A DNA stretch of 5,481 nt from Deltaproteobacteria bacterium (GTDB lineage Bacteria > Desulfobacterota > DSM-4660 > Desulfatiglandales > Desulfatiglandaceae): NCBI GenBank assembly GCA_021159825.1, contig JAGHDR010000204.1, positions 1 to 5,481 of the forward strand, read 5' to 3'. Positions 1 through 5,216 of this stretch are shown here, one piece after another. Position 1 is the first letter of the stretch, and the number at the start of each line of letters is the position of its first letter. The translations under genes and the position numbers were made by a program. A model generated the notes under the pieces. That model saw only the letters and a list, made by a program, of their open reading frames with translations, made no database searches and was not told the origin of the DNA.

Positions 1-129
1 GGTGGCGTTGTAGGCCCGCTCTCGATAACTTAAAAATTGCATTAGGGCAATGGATGCCAATATGCCGATCATTAGCATTACAACGATTAATTCAATAAGG
101 GTAAATCCTTTGGCGCATTTTATTGTCAC
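1..129 (-). CDS. Type IV prepilin / pseudopilin, 5' end only (runs off left edge)
   Basis: Only the first 43 codons are present; the gene continues beyond base 1. The reading starts at GTG (129-127), preceded on the minus strand by AAGGA about 7 nt upstream, with an in-frame TAA at 144-142 that rules out an earlier start. Residues 1-8 (MTIKCAKG) form a short, positively charged leader ending in Gly. The next residues, GFTLIELIVVMLMIGILA, contain the prepilin peptidase cleavage site (G8|F9), the N-methylated Phe position, the conserved Glu at mature position 5, and the hydrophobic helix. The Tyr and Arg residues around 37-40 resemble the downstream part of the pilin N-terminal helix. The family function is a subunit of type IV pili or of a type II secretion pseudopilus, inserted in the inner membrane before assembly. 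Major pilin and minor pseudopilin cannot be told apart without the C-terminal domain. Confidence 0.9.
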   Translation of the reverse strand, partial: MTIKCAKGFTLIELIVVMLMIGILASIALMQFLSYRERAYNAT

Positions 130-181
130 CGCAAAATCCTTTTATGGAATTATATATAGAAAAGCGCTTCGATCAAGGGCA

Positions 182-197
182 TGCAATTATTACGCCA
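182..197 (-). promoter_or_regulatory. Sigma-54 (-24/-12) promoter for the pilin gene
   Basis: Read on the minus strand this is TGGCGTAATAATTGCA. It keeps TGGC at -24 and TTGCA at -12, with exactly 10 nt between GG and GC as in the RpoN consensus. The deviations are in the less critical AC(G) positions. It would start transcription near 171, giving a leader of about 40 nt that carries the pilin ribosome binding site. RpoN control of pilA, through the PilS/PilR two-component system, is established in Geobacter, Myxococcus and Pseudomonas. The match was seen by eye, not scored. Confidence 0.6.
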
Positions 198-301
198 CAT
201 AAGCTACAAAAGATCCATAAAATCAGTATTTGGTTCCATTTCAACAGGTTAAATCCAACTACCCTTATCACCCCTTTTAAATTATCCGGTCTTTTGCCCC
301 T

Positions 302-321
302 TGTCTTTTGGCTTTCTGACA
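302..321. promoter_or_regulatory. Possible enhancer (PilR-like) inverted repeat upstream of the sigma-54 promoter
   Basis: TGTC (302-305) and GACA (318-321) form a 4-bp inverted repeat separated by 12 bp, about 105-140 bp upstream of the -24/-12 element. PilR sites in Pseudomonas contain TGTC half-sites, and sigma-54 enhancers usually sit at about this distance. The arms are short enough to occur by chance, so this is only a candidate. Apart from this and the sigma-54 element, nothing recognisable was seen in the AT-rich stretch 130-559. Confidence 0.2.
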
Positions 322-559
322 TAATTTGTAGAATCCATTACAATTTTTGTAAAGTTTGCGCCACAAAACTTAAAAAAAGCGCCACCGATTACCCCCAATC
401 AATTTACTTTCAATTGCGATCCAAACACTACATGGAGAAAAGGTTGCAAAGGTCTCAAAGCACAGCTCCGCCTTTCTAATTACATACCATTGGAAAATTT
501 ACTTGGTGATTTTATTTATTTAATCTCAATGGGTTATGGGCTGAAAAGCAGACTTTTTG

Positions 560-1138
560 TCAGTTTATTTCAGAGGCTCTTTCCTTTTTGGCTTCCCAAA
601 TCAAAACCCGTGGTTTTTCTCTCAGTTTCGGCGAGAATTCAGCGAATTCTTCCTGGGTTAGCACGAGTGAGCGGATTTTTCTCTTAATATATCGTTCAGT
701 TTTCCGACTCAAATCGTTCAGATGATACGGGTCGATGTTGCCCACCAGTAGCAGATCGACAATTCCGGTGTCTTTTCCTTCAGCATAATCGTCGATCAAA
801 TACGCCGTTTCCAGATCCCCCAGACGCGTAACGATGCTGTCGATGACTTGATCGATTCCCATGGATTTGGTGACCATGGATTTGAGCTCCGGGAAGAGGG
901 GATGCTGCTCGTTTGCCATGTAAAAGACATTGCGCCCGTTCTTTTCAGAGTTGAGCAGACCGGTTTTGGTAAGCTGATTGAGTTCTTCTCGAACGGAATT
1001 GGTGGAAACCTGGAATTCCTTGGCCAGCGCTCGAAGGTATGATTGTGTCCCGGGGTTGAAGAAAAAGCGAGTTAGAAGCTTTATCCTGACTTTTGAGGCA
1101 ATGAGGCCTGAAAATAGGCTGTCCAATGGCTTCTCCAT
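560..1138 (-). CDS. Winged-helix transcriptional regulator with degenerate nucleotidyltransferase-like C-terminal domain
   Basis: This is a 192-residue cytosolic protein with no signal or membrane segment. Residues about 12-76 form an ArsR/MarR-like winged helix: a hydrophobic first helix (SKVRIKLLTRFF), a helix-turn-helix (LRALAKEFQVSTNSVREELNQL, about 35-56) and a wing (GLLNSEKNGRNVFYMAN, about 60-76). The stretch HPLFPEL (79-85) links to a region at about 106-175 that resembles minimal nucleotidyltransferases: YLIDDYAEGKDTGIVDLLLVG aligns with the usual FGSyArG...SDiDLlvvG. The GS pair has become DD and only one of the two metal-binding Asp residues remains (D128), so catalysis is unlikely; ligand sensing or oligomerisation is an inference. 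The ATG at 1138 has no ribosome binding site. A TTG at 1126-1124 has GGAG 6 nt upstream and would give a start matching relatives beginning near LDSL. Target genes are unknown. The neighbours are the co-oriented pilin gene and the opposite-strand flavoprotein unit. Confidence 0.8.
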   Translation of the reverse strand: MEKPLDSLFSGLIASKVRIKLLTRFFFNPGTQSYLRALAKEFQVSTNSVREELNQLTKTGLLNSEKNGRNVFYMANEQHPLFPELKSMVTKSMGIDQVIDSIVTRLGDLETAYLIDDYAEGKDTGIVDLLLVGNIDPYHLNDLSRKTERYIKRKIRSLVLTQEEFAEFSPKLREKPRVLIWEAKKERASEIN

Positions 1139-1162
1139 TATGAGTAGTAAAATTACTCATAA
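1138..1162. promoter_or_regulatory. Palindromic operator overlapping the regulator's promoter and start codon
   Basis: A perfect 9-bp inverted repeat, TTATGAGTA (1138-1146) and TACTCATAA (1154-1162), is separated by a 7-bp spacer. One arm touches the ATG of the winged-helix gene and the other contains its predicted -10 element. Such a dyad, of the size bound by a winged-helix dimer, is best explained as an autorepression operator. The bound protein is inferred from position only. Confidence 0.6.
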
Positions 1163-1183
1163 CAGATCTGAAAAGATTGTCAA
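1156..1183 (-). promoter_or_regulatory. Sigma-70-type promoter of the winged-helix regulator gene
   Basis: On the minus strand there is a perfect -35 TTGACA (1183-1178), a 16-bp spacer and a -10 TATGAG (1161-1156, four of six matches). The start point would fall near 1149, leaving about 11 nt before the ATG and no room for a normal ribosome binding site there. That favours either near-leaderless translation or use of the TTG four codons further in. The -10 lies inside the palindromic operator. Confidence 0.5.
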
Positions 1184-1349
1184 GATTTTTTTGGAAGTGT
1201 CGCAATTTGTGGGTTGTTGCTCATATGAAGGACCAACTCTTGGCGACGATGATATCATGTTGTTATTCAAGTAAGCGCTTTCTTTATCCCTTAATTGGTG
1301 GTACGTGTAGAAATACAATTAGGAAGTGCGCAATGGGGAAACTTGTGGA

Positions 1350-1565
1350 TATCTTTCCGAGCGCCTACTTGTGAAAGTTATTTCGTCCACGTTCCTAAGG
1401 CTTGAGGACTTTCCTGAGTTCGGAAGAATCATATCGGAATTCCCGGAACTTCCCTACCGGGAGATGATGATATCGCCGTACCGTTTTTTTAAAATCAAAG
1501 GCGATATTGTTTGGATAGTTGTGGTATGGCATGGCGCATAGCTTCCAAAACAACCAAGACATTAA
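1350..1565 (+). pseudogene. ParE/RelE-type toxin relic (C-terminal part, nonsense codon, no antitoxin)
   Basis: The frame reads SERLLVKVISSTFLRLEDF, then PEFGRIISE, YREMMISPYRFF, KIKGDIVWIVVVWHGA and a stop. This follows the ParE toxin pattern: helix, LxxFPxxGR, RE, PYR, then the VWHGA strand. Three lesions show decay. The N-terminal 25-30 residues are missing: the frame has a TAG at 1320-1322, no ribosome binding site, and no convincing N-terminus in other frames. The Tyr usually found between RFF and KIKGD (as in YRFFY-R/K) is absent. The frame then hits TAG (1539-1541), exactly where this family normally has Gln in HGAQLP; reading through gives LPKQPRH and TAA at 1563-1565, so one C-to-T change explains it. 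No ParD/RelB-like antitoxin was found on either side. Intact ParE toxins poison DNA gyrase and intact RelE toxins cleave mRNA; this copy should be inactive. The rest of the gap from 1163 to 1349 holds no recognisable gene. Confidence 0.75.
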
Positions 1566-1597
1566 ACGCTAACAAAAAAATTTGAAAGGAGTATCCC

Positions 1598-2194
1598 ATG
1601 AAAATCATCGGCATTTCCTGTAGTCCTCGAAAAGGAAAAACAACCCGAACCTCCCTGGATAACTGTATTCGCGCGATTACTGAAAATTTTCCTGAAATTC
1701 AAACGGAGATCATCGACCTGGCGGGAATGGACCTGAGAGGCTGCATTGCATGCGGCCACTGCATGAAAGACCTCGAATGTAGCCAGAAAGATGATTTTAA
1801 CGACCTCATCCCCATCCTCAAAGACCCCGGTCTGGGGGGACTGATAATTGCAACACCCGTCTATCTGGGCACCATGAGTTCACAGTGCAAAGCGTTTTTG
1901 GACCGCACCGTCATGTTCAGGCGCAATGGGTTCCTGTTCAGGGACATTGTGGGCGGCGTCATGGCCGTGGGGGGGGTTCGAAACGGCGGCCAGGAGATTT
2001 CCATTCAGCATGTCCAATCGGCCATGCTGGTTCACGACATGATCCTGGTGGGCGACGGAAAACCGGGGGCCCATTTTGGCGGCACCATGTGGAGCGGACA
2101 TCCGGACGGTATCGAAAAGGATGATCCGGGCCTCAAAACCGTTGAAAGCCTGGGGAAAAGGGTCGCACAGGTGGCACTTAAAATCCATGGCTGA
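1598..2194 (+). CDS. Isf-like iron-sulfur flavoprotein / NAD(P)H-dependent FMN reductase family
   Basis: The product is a 198-residue soluble flavodoxin-fold protein. The N-terminal strand and phosphate loop (MKIIGISCSPRKGKT, 1-15) bind the FMN phosphate. C49, C52, C55 and C61 form the compact C-x2-C-x2-C-x5-C motif of archaeal and bacterial iron-sulfur flavoproteins (Isf), which binds a 4Fe-4S cluster. ATPVYLGTMSSQCKAFLDR (85-103) and AVGGVRNGGQE (123-133) are the other flavin-contact segments typical of the family. Length is normal for the group. The start is supported by GAAAGGAG six nt before the ATG. Family members pass electrons from reduced carriers such as ferredoxin or NAD(P)H to acceptors including O2, H2O2 or quinones; the physiological partner here is unknown. 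It is the first gene of a three-gene unit, and its stop overlaps the next gene by 8 bp, so the two are probably translated together. No convincing promoter was seen just upstream. Confidence 0.85.
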   Translation: MKIIGISCSPRKGKTTRTSLDNCIRAITENFPEIQTEIIDLAGMDLRGCIACGHCMKDLECSQKDDFNDLIPILKDPGLGGLIIATPVYLGTMSSQCKAFLDRTVMFRRNGFLFRDIVGGVMAVGGVRNGGQEISIQHVQSAMLVHDMILVGDGKPGAHFGGTMWSGHPDGIEKDDPGLKTVESLGKRVAQVALKIHG

Positions 2195-3683
2195 TTCCAG
2201 CATCCCCCTCATTGAAAGGGCGAAAAAACATCGCGAGCGCACGGCCATCGCCACACTGACTGGTGATTTCACATACGACCAACTTCTGGAAGTCTCGTGG
2301 CGGGTGGCCTCGGGACTTTTGGCGGGACAAAAAGACCTGGGAGGCCAACGGGTGGCCTTTTTGACGCTCAGAGATTTTGATTACCCGGCGATCCAGTGGG
2401 GAATCTGGCGTGCCGGGGGCATCGCAGTGCCCCTGTGTGAAGTGCACCCGCCCGCCGAATTGAATTATACGATTTCAGATTCCGGTGCATCCATTGTGGT
2501 GAGCCATCCGGATTTTGCTGAAACCCTGACCCCCATTGCTCAGAATCGCAACGTTCGTTTTTTGTCAACGGAACAGCTCCTGGGGGCCGACCGCCGAACG
2601 CTTCCCCGTGTGGGTCCTGAAAGACCGGCCATGATTCTCTATACCAGCGGGACCACGGGAAAGCCCAAAGGCGTCGTCCTGACCCACGCGAACCTGGAGG
2701 CTCAAATCACCACCCTGATCAAAGCCTGGGAATGGCGCCGGGAGGATCGAATTCTTCATGTGCTGCCCCTGCATCACTCCCACGGCATCATCAATGTTCT
2801 GTGCTGCGCCCTGTGGGCCGGAGCGGTATGTGATATGCTTCCCCGTTTTGACGCCCTCGGGGTATGGCAAAAGCTGGTGGATGGAAATGCCACCCTGTTC
2901 ATGGCCGTGCCTACCATCTATTTTAAATTAAGCGAAACTTGGGAAAAATCGACCCCCGAACAGCAGCAGGTCATGAGCCGGGCCTGCCGCCGCCTCCGGC
3001 TCATGGTGTCCGGATCGGCAGCCCTTCCGGTCACAGCCTTTCACCGGTGGAGATCCATCACCGAACATACGTTGCTGGAGCGCTACGGCATGACGGAAAT
3101 CGGCATGGCCCTTTCCAACCCACTGCATGGAAAACGAAGGCCGGGACATGTGGGCACTCCGCTCCCCGGAGTGGCAGTCAGACTGGTGGATGAAAAGGGT
3201 ACTCCGGCAACACCGGGCGCCTCCGGTGAAATAGAGGTCAGCGGGCCGACGGTCTTCAAGGAATACTGGGAGCGATCAACGGAAACGAAAGCCGCTTTCA
3301 GAGGCCGCTGGTTTCGAACCGGCGACGTGGCCGTTCTTGAAGACGGCAGTTACCGCATTCTGGGTCGGAAAAGTACGGATATTATCAAAACCGGCGGCTA
3401 CAAGGTTTCGGCACTGGAGATTGAGGAAATGCTCAGGACCCATCGCCGGGTGGCGGAAGTCGCCGTGGTGGGGAAGGAGGATCTCGAATGGGGGGAAAGG
3501 GTGTGTGCGGCCATTGTACTTGAAGAAGATGCCGCGCTCTCTCGGCAGGAACTGCGGAAATGGGGGAAAGAAAGGCTGGCGCCTTACAAAGCACCCTCAA
3601 GCGTTGTGTTTGTCAAGAGCCTGCCCCGAAATTCCATGGGAAAGGTCATCAAACCAATAGTGAAAAAGCTTTTCGGATCTTAG
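2187..3683 (+). CDS. Acyl-CoA synthetase, ACSF3/malonyl-CoA synthetase (MatB)-like
   Basis: This is a 498-residue AMP-forming (ANL superfamily) ligase that activates a carboxylic acid via an acyl-adenylate and transfers it to CoA. Visible motifs are: P-loop YTSGTTGKPKG (152-162); LPLHHSHGIINVL acyl-pocket segment; MAVPTIY; LMVSGSAALP; ERYGMTE (298-304); RTGD with the ribose-binding Asp at 380; hinge region GRKSTDIIKTGGYKVSALE (GGYK 403-406); and C-terminal PRNSMGK with catalytic Lys486. The wording of the HGI, VSGSAALP, RYGMTEIGMALSNPL and GGYKVSALE stretches recalls the ACSF3/MatB branch, whose characterised members use malonate or methylmalonate; substrate here is an inference and 4-coumarate- or fatty-acid-type use is not excluded. 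ATG 2187 is chosen because the family N-terminus begins there. It lies inside the last codons of the flavoprotein gene with only a weak AGGTGG 12 nt upstream, which suggests translational coupling. An upstream in-frame extension exists only as antisense-free read-through of the previous gene. Confidence 0.85.
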   Translation: MADSSIPLIERAKKHRERTAIATLTGDFTYDQLLEVSWRVASGLLAGQKDLGGQRVAFLTLRDFDYPAIQWGIWRAGGIAVPLCEVHPPAELNYTISDSGASIVVSHPDFAETLTPIAQNRNVRFLSTEQLLGADRRTLPRVGPERPAMILYTSGTTGKPKGVVLTHANLEAQITTLIKAWEWRREDRILHVLPLHHSHGIINVLCCALWAGAVCDMLPRFDALGVWQKLVDGNATLFMAVPTIYFKLSETWEKSTPEQQQVMSRACRRLRLMVSGSAALPVTAFHRWRSITEHTLLERYGMTEIGMALSNPLHGKRRPGHVGTPLPGVAVRLVDEKGTPATPGASGEIEVSGPTVFKEYWERSTETKAAFRGRWFRTGDVAVLEDGSYRILGRKSTDIIKTGGYKVSALEIEEMLRTHRRVAEVAVVGKEDLEWGERVCAAIVLEEDAALSRQELRKWGKERLAPYKAPSSVVFVKSLPRNSMGKVIKPIVKKLFGS

Positions 3684-3723
3684 CGTTCTGATGTTTCAAC
3701 ATTATTTGAGGAGGGTTACACCC

Positions 3724-4560
3724 ATGTCTTTAGATATCAACAATGCCCTGAAAGATAAATGTCTGGGATTTATCGGCGCGGGGAACATGGCGGAAGCCAT
3801 GATTCGCGGTATCATTCAAAACCAGGTGGTATTGCCGGACCGGATCCTGGCATCGGATATATCCAATGAACGAAGGAAACACGTATCCAAAACCTTTGAT
3901 ATTCAAACTTTAGAGGAAAATCCCTTCCTGGTGGATCAATCCAATGTGATCTTTCTGGCGGTCAAACCCCAGGCAATCCCCCGGGTGCTGGAGGATATCG
4001 GCACAAACATGGGGCCTGAAAAACTACTGATTTCCATTGTGGCGGGCGTTCCCATTCAAACGCTTTCGGCCGGTTTGCCCAAGGGCCCCCGCATTGTACG
4101 CACCATGCCCAACACACCGGTAACGGTCATGGAAGGGGCCATGGCCATTGCTTCCGACAGTCCGGCGCGTCCGGAAGATCTGAAAACCGTGGAAACCCTT
4201 TTTCAGACCATTGGCCGCACCGTACGGGTTGAAGAAAAACTGATTGATGCGGTTACGGGACTCTCCGGTTCCGGGCCTGCCTATGTGTTCATGATGCTGG
4301 AGGCCCTGGCGGACGGGGGCGTCAAAATGGGCTTGCCCCGGGATGTGGCGGAAACCCTTGCGGCACAGACGTTGATGGGTTCAGCCAAACTGTTTTTGGA
4401 AACCCGCACCAACCCCGGCGAGCTCAAGTGCCGGGTCACTTCCCCCGGCGGCACCACCATCGCAGGCATCCATGAACTGGAAAAGGGCGGTATTCGCGCG
4501 TCCCTCATGAACGCGGTCGAATCCGCCACAAAACGGTCCATGGAACTGGGCAAGGGTTAG
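3724..4560 (+). CDS. proC: Pyrroline-5-carboxylate reductase
   Basis: The 278-residue product matches the usual ProC length of about 270. It catalyses the last step of proline synthesis, reducing 1-pyrroline-5-carboxylate to L-proline with NAD(P)H in the cytosol. The N-terminal Rossmann fold shows LGFIGAGNMAEA (G18-A-G20-N21-M22), and VIFLAVKPQ and RTMPNTP follow as in the family. The C-terminal dimerisation and substrate half has GLSGSGPAYVFMMLEALADG (about 179-198) and the P5CR signature VTSPGGTT (238-245) followed by AGIHELEKGGIR. All expected motifs are intact. The start at ATG 3724 has GGAGGG eight nt upstream. An ATG at 3691 in the same frame would add 11 unconserved residues without a ribosome binding site and is rejected. 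It lies 40 bp after the synthetase gene with no terminator between, so co-transcription is likely, although no direct metabolic link between the two is known. Confidence 0.95.
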   Translation: MSLDINNALKDKCLGFIGAGNMAEAMIRGIIQNQVVLPDRILASDISNERRKHVSKTFDIQTLEENPFLVDQSNVIFLAVKPQAIPRVLEDIGTNMGPEKLLISIVAGVPIQTLSAGLPKGPRIVRTMPNTPVTVMEGAMAIASDSPARPEDLKTVETLFQTIGRTVRVEEKLIDAVTGLSGSGPAYVFMMLEALADGGVKMGLPRDVAETLAAQTLMGSAKLFLETRTNPGELKCRVTSPGGTTIAGIHELEKGGIRASLMNAVESATKRSMELGKG

Positions 4561-4575
4561 TCTTGGCATCCGCAG

Positions 4576-4610
4576 GGCCGCCGGAGGACAGTCCTTCTCC
4601 CCCGGCAGCC
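4576..4610 (+). terminator. GC-rich hairpin after proC, possible terminator or mRNA 3' end
   Basis: Left arm 4576-4588 (GGCCGCCGGAGGA) pairs with right arm 4598-4610 (TCCCCCGGCAGCC) over 13 positions with two mismatches, leaving a 9-nt loop. It begins 16 bp after the proC stop, a usual place for a transcript end. There is no T-run after the stem, only TTTG, so intrinsic termination is uncertain; it may instead protect the 3' end of the mRNA. Confidence 0.35.
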
Positions 4611-4642
4611 TTTGCTGAAATCCCTGTTTCGATAAATAACCT

Positions 4643-4726
4643 TTATCCACGCACAAATTCCCAGGCTTTGTCCATGTCAGCCACATCAAAATATTTTTCA
4701 ACCAGTTCCTTCTTTGCGCTTCCCAT
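4643..4726 (-). CDS. Short unidentified ORF, possibly the 3' remnant of a larger gene
   Basis: The minus strand encodes 27 residues from ATG 4726 to TAA 4643. The reading frame stays open upstream to 4759, adding HPKPSRFFHKL before an in-frame TGA at 4762-4760. The segment ELVEKYFDVADMDKAWEF has the charged, amphipathic composition of a real helical protein rather than random translation. There is no ribosome binding site, and the ATG sits inside a 14-bp palindrome. No family was recognised. It may be the surviving C-terminus of a gene cut by the rearrangement that brought in the hicBA block, or it may be non-coding. Confidence 0.25.
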   Translation of the reverse strand: MGSAKKELVEKYFDVADMDKAWEFVRG

Positions 4727-4736
4727 AAGCTTATGG
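4723..4736. repeat. 14-bp perfect palindrome with HindIII core
   Basis: CCATAAGCTTATGG is fully self-complementary. Flanking GCGCTT (4716-4721) and AAGCGG (4740-4745) extend it by five more paired bases across a small internal loop. It lies between the hicA stop and the unidentified short ORF and could be an operator, a cruciform or hairpin, or part of the variable central segment of a decayed attC site. Confidence 0.5.
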
Positions 4737-4754
4737 AAAAAGCGGCTCGGCTTT

Positions 4755-4783
4755 GGGTGTCAGCGTGTATGCGATTGTTATCC
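4755..4783 (-). other. attC-like left half (R'' box, spacer, start of L'') at the hicA stop codon
   Basis: On the minus strand the end of hicA reads GGATAAC (4783-4777), then AATCG, then CATACACGCTGAC. This resembles the 5' half of integron attC sites (R'' ending in AAC, a five-base spacer beginning AAT, then an L'' arm), and the hicA stop TAA falls within R'', as is common in gene cassettes. GGATAAC is complementary to GTTATCT upstream of hicB at six of seven bases, as expected when both come from one cassette's own attC. No strong matching right half was found. The best is CACGC (4648-4652) with AAATAAC (4634-4640), giving only about 10 scattered pairs, so the site is truncated or the match is fortuitous. 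Confidence 0.35.
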
Positions 4784-4967
4784 AATTTCTTGAATCGACA
4801 GTTTCTTGCATATTTTCCGTATTAATTTATTAGGAATTTCTATATGTCTTGGTACTGCCTCTGCATGTCCAGTAAGTGGATTCATCCACAATGAATGAGA
4901 ACTTCCTTCACGTTTTAGATAGCAACCGCCTTCGTCTTAAATGTTTTATTAAAGCATTCCTTTTCAT
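4778..4967 (-). pseudogene. hicA: HicA-type mRNA interferase toxin, frameshifted
   Basis: The gene starts at ATG 4967, overlapping the hicB stop as ATGA, and begins MKRNALIKHLRR like a normal HicA. At 4931-4928 four bases (AGGC) stand where one codon is expected. The original frame then runs to TGA at 4910-4908, giving a 19-residue peptide. Shifting by +1 restores the family sequence: GCYLKREGSSHSLW (with the catalytic His in GSSHSLW), NPLTGHAEAVPRHIEIP, then NKLIRKICKKLSIQEIG and TAA at 4780-4778. With the frame corrected, the protein is about 62 residues, the normal HicA length. HicA is a double-stranded-RNA-binding-domain-like ribonuclease that cleaves mRNA and is blocked by HicB. As read, the toxin is dead. 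A sequencing error, or a rare frameshift that still makes toxin, remains possible, although no classic slippery run is present. Confidence 0.85.
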
Positions 4968-5179
4968 CCAACAGCAACCATTTCCGAAATCGCATCATTG
5001 GGAATTCCCCGTAAGGAATCTTGCCGCTGGTCGTCCAAAATTAGCTCAATTGCTTCAGATAAACTTTTTAAACATTTTTCTTTTGATTTACCTTGACCAT
5101 TTGCCCCAGGTATTTCTGCACAATATGCAATATACCATTCTTCATCTCTTTCGATAATGGCTGTAAATTCATTATGCAT
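4964..5179 (-). CDS. hicB: HicB-type antitoxin
   Basis: This 71-residue protein matches the short HicB class. MHNEFTAIIERDEEWYIAYCAEIPGANGQG (1-30) is the characteristic partially degraded RNase-H-like fold (strand, E-x-D-E-x-W-Y, then C-x-E-I-P-G-x-x-x-Q-G). KSKEKCLKSLSEAIELILDDQ follows as the family helix. It has no separate C-terminal DNA-binding domain, as is usual at this length, so autoregulation may be weak or use another region. It binds and neutralises HicA. The start at ATG 5179 has AGGAG about seven nt upstream. It is the first gene of a hicBA pair overlapping by ATGA, and the frameshift in hicA leaves it an orphan. Only about 40 bp separates its start from the attC-like site. Confidence 0.9.
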   Translation of the reverse strand: MHNEFTAIIERDEEWYIAYCAEIPGANGQGKSKEKCLKSLSEAIELILDDQRQDSLRGIPNDAISEMVAVG

Positions 5180-5216
5180 GATAATTCTCCTATATTACAA
5201 TTTTTTATTGGTCAGT

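Noticed and set aside
123..479. 118-codon open frame on the plus strand
   Set aside because: It begins at TTG without a ribosome binding site, resembles nothing recognised, and covers the pilin's ribosome binding site and sigma-54 promoter on the other strand.
541..563. Possible hairpin CTGAAAAG...CTTTTTGTCAG as a terminator of the regulator gene
   Set aside because: The stem is weak with a 3-base bulge, it overlaps the stop codon, and no T-run follows on the minus strand.
634..650. Inverted repeat AGAATTC-AGC-GAATTCT
   Set aside because: It lies inside the regulator's coding sequence and is explained by the repeated residues EEFAEF, so a regulatory role is not needed.
945..1205. 86-codon minus-strand frame across the regulator's 5' end
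   Set aside because: It overlaps the well-supported winged-helix gene in another frame, crosses its promoter, and has no family-like motifs.
1177..1374. 65-codon plus-strand frame that might encode the missing antitoxin or toxin N-terminus
   Set aside because: The translation is rich in Cys and Tyr and shows no ParD/RelB pattern. The end, LVDIFPSAYL, is only vaguely like a ParE N-terminal helix.
1525..1545. Sigma-54-like TGGCATGGCGCATAGC upstream of the flavoprotein gene
   Set aside because: The distance between GG and GC is 11 instead of 10 nt, which usually abolishes RpoN recognition, and the sequence is explained by the toxin relic's coding frame.
2076..2186. 37-codon N-terminal extension of the acyl-CoA synthetase
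   Set aside because: It lies wholly within the flavoprotein gene in another frame and has no similarity to synthetase N-termini. The family sequence starts at ATG 2187.
4381..4785. 134-codon minus-strand frame across the proC end
   Set aside because: Most of it is antisense to proC, and the remainder conflicts with the better short frame at 4643-4759. No motif supports it.
4876..5157. 93-codon plus-strand frame opposite hicBA
   Set aside because: It is the antisense shadow of the clearly recognised hicB and hicA sequences.
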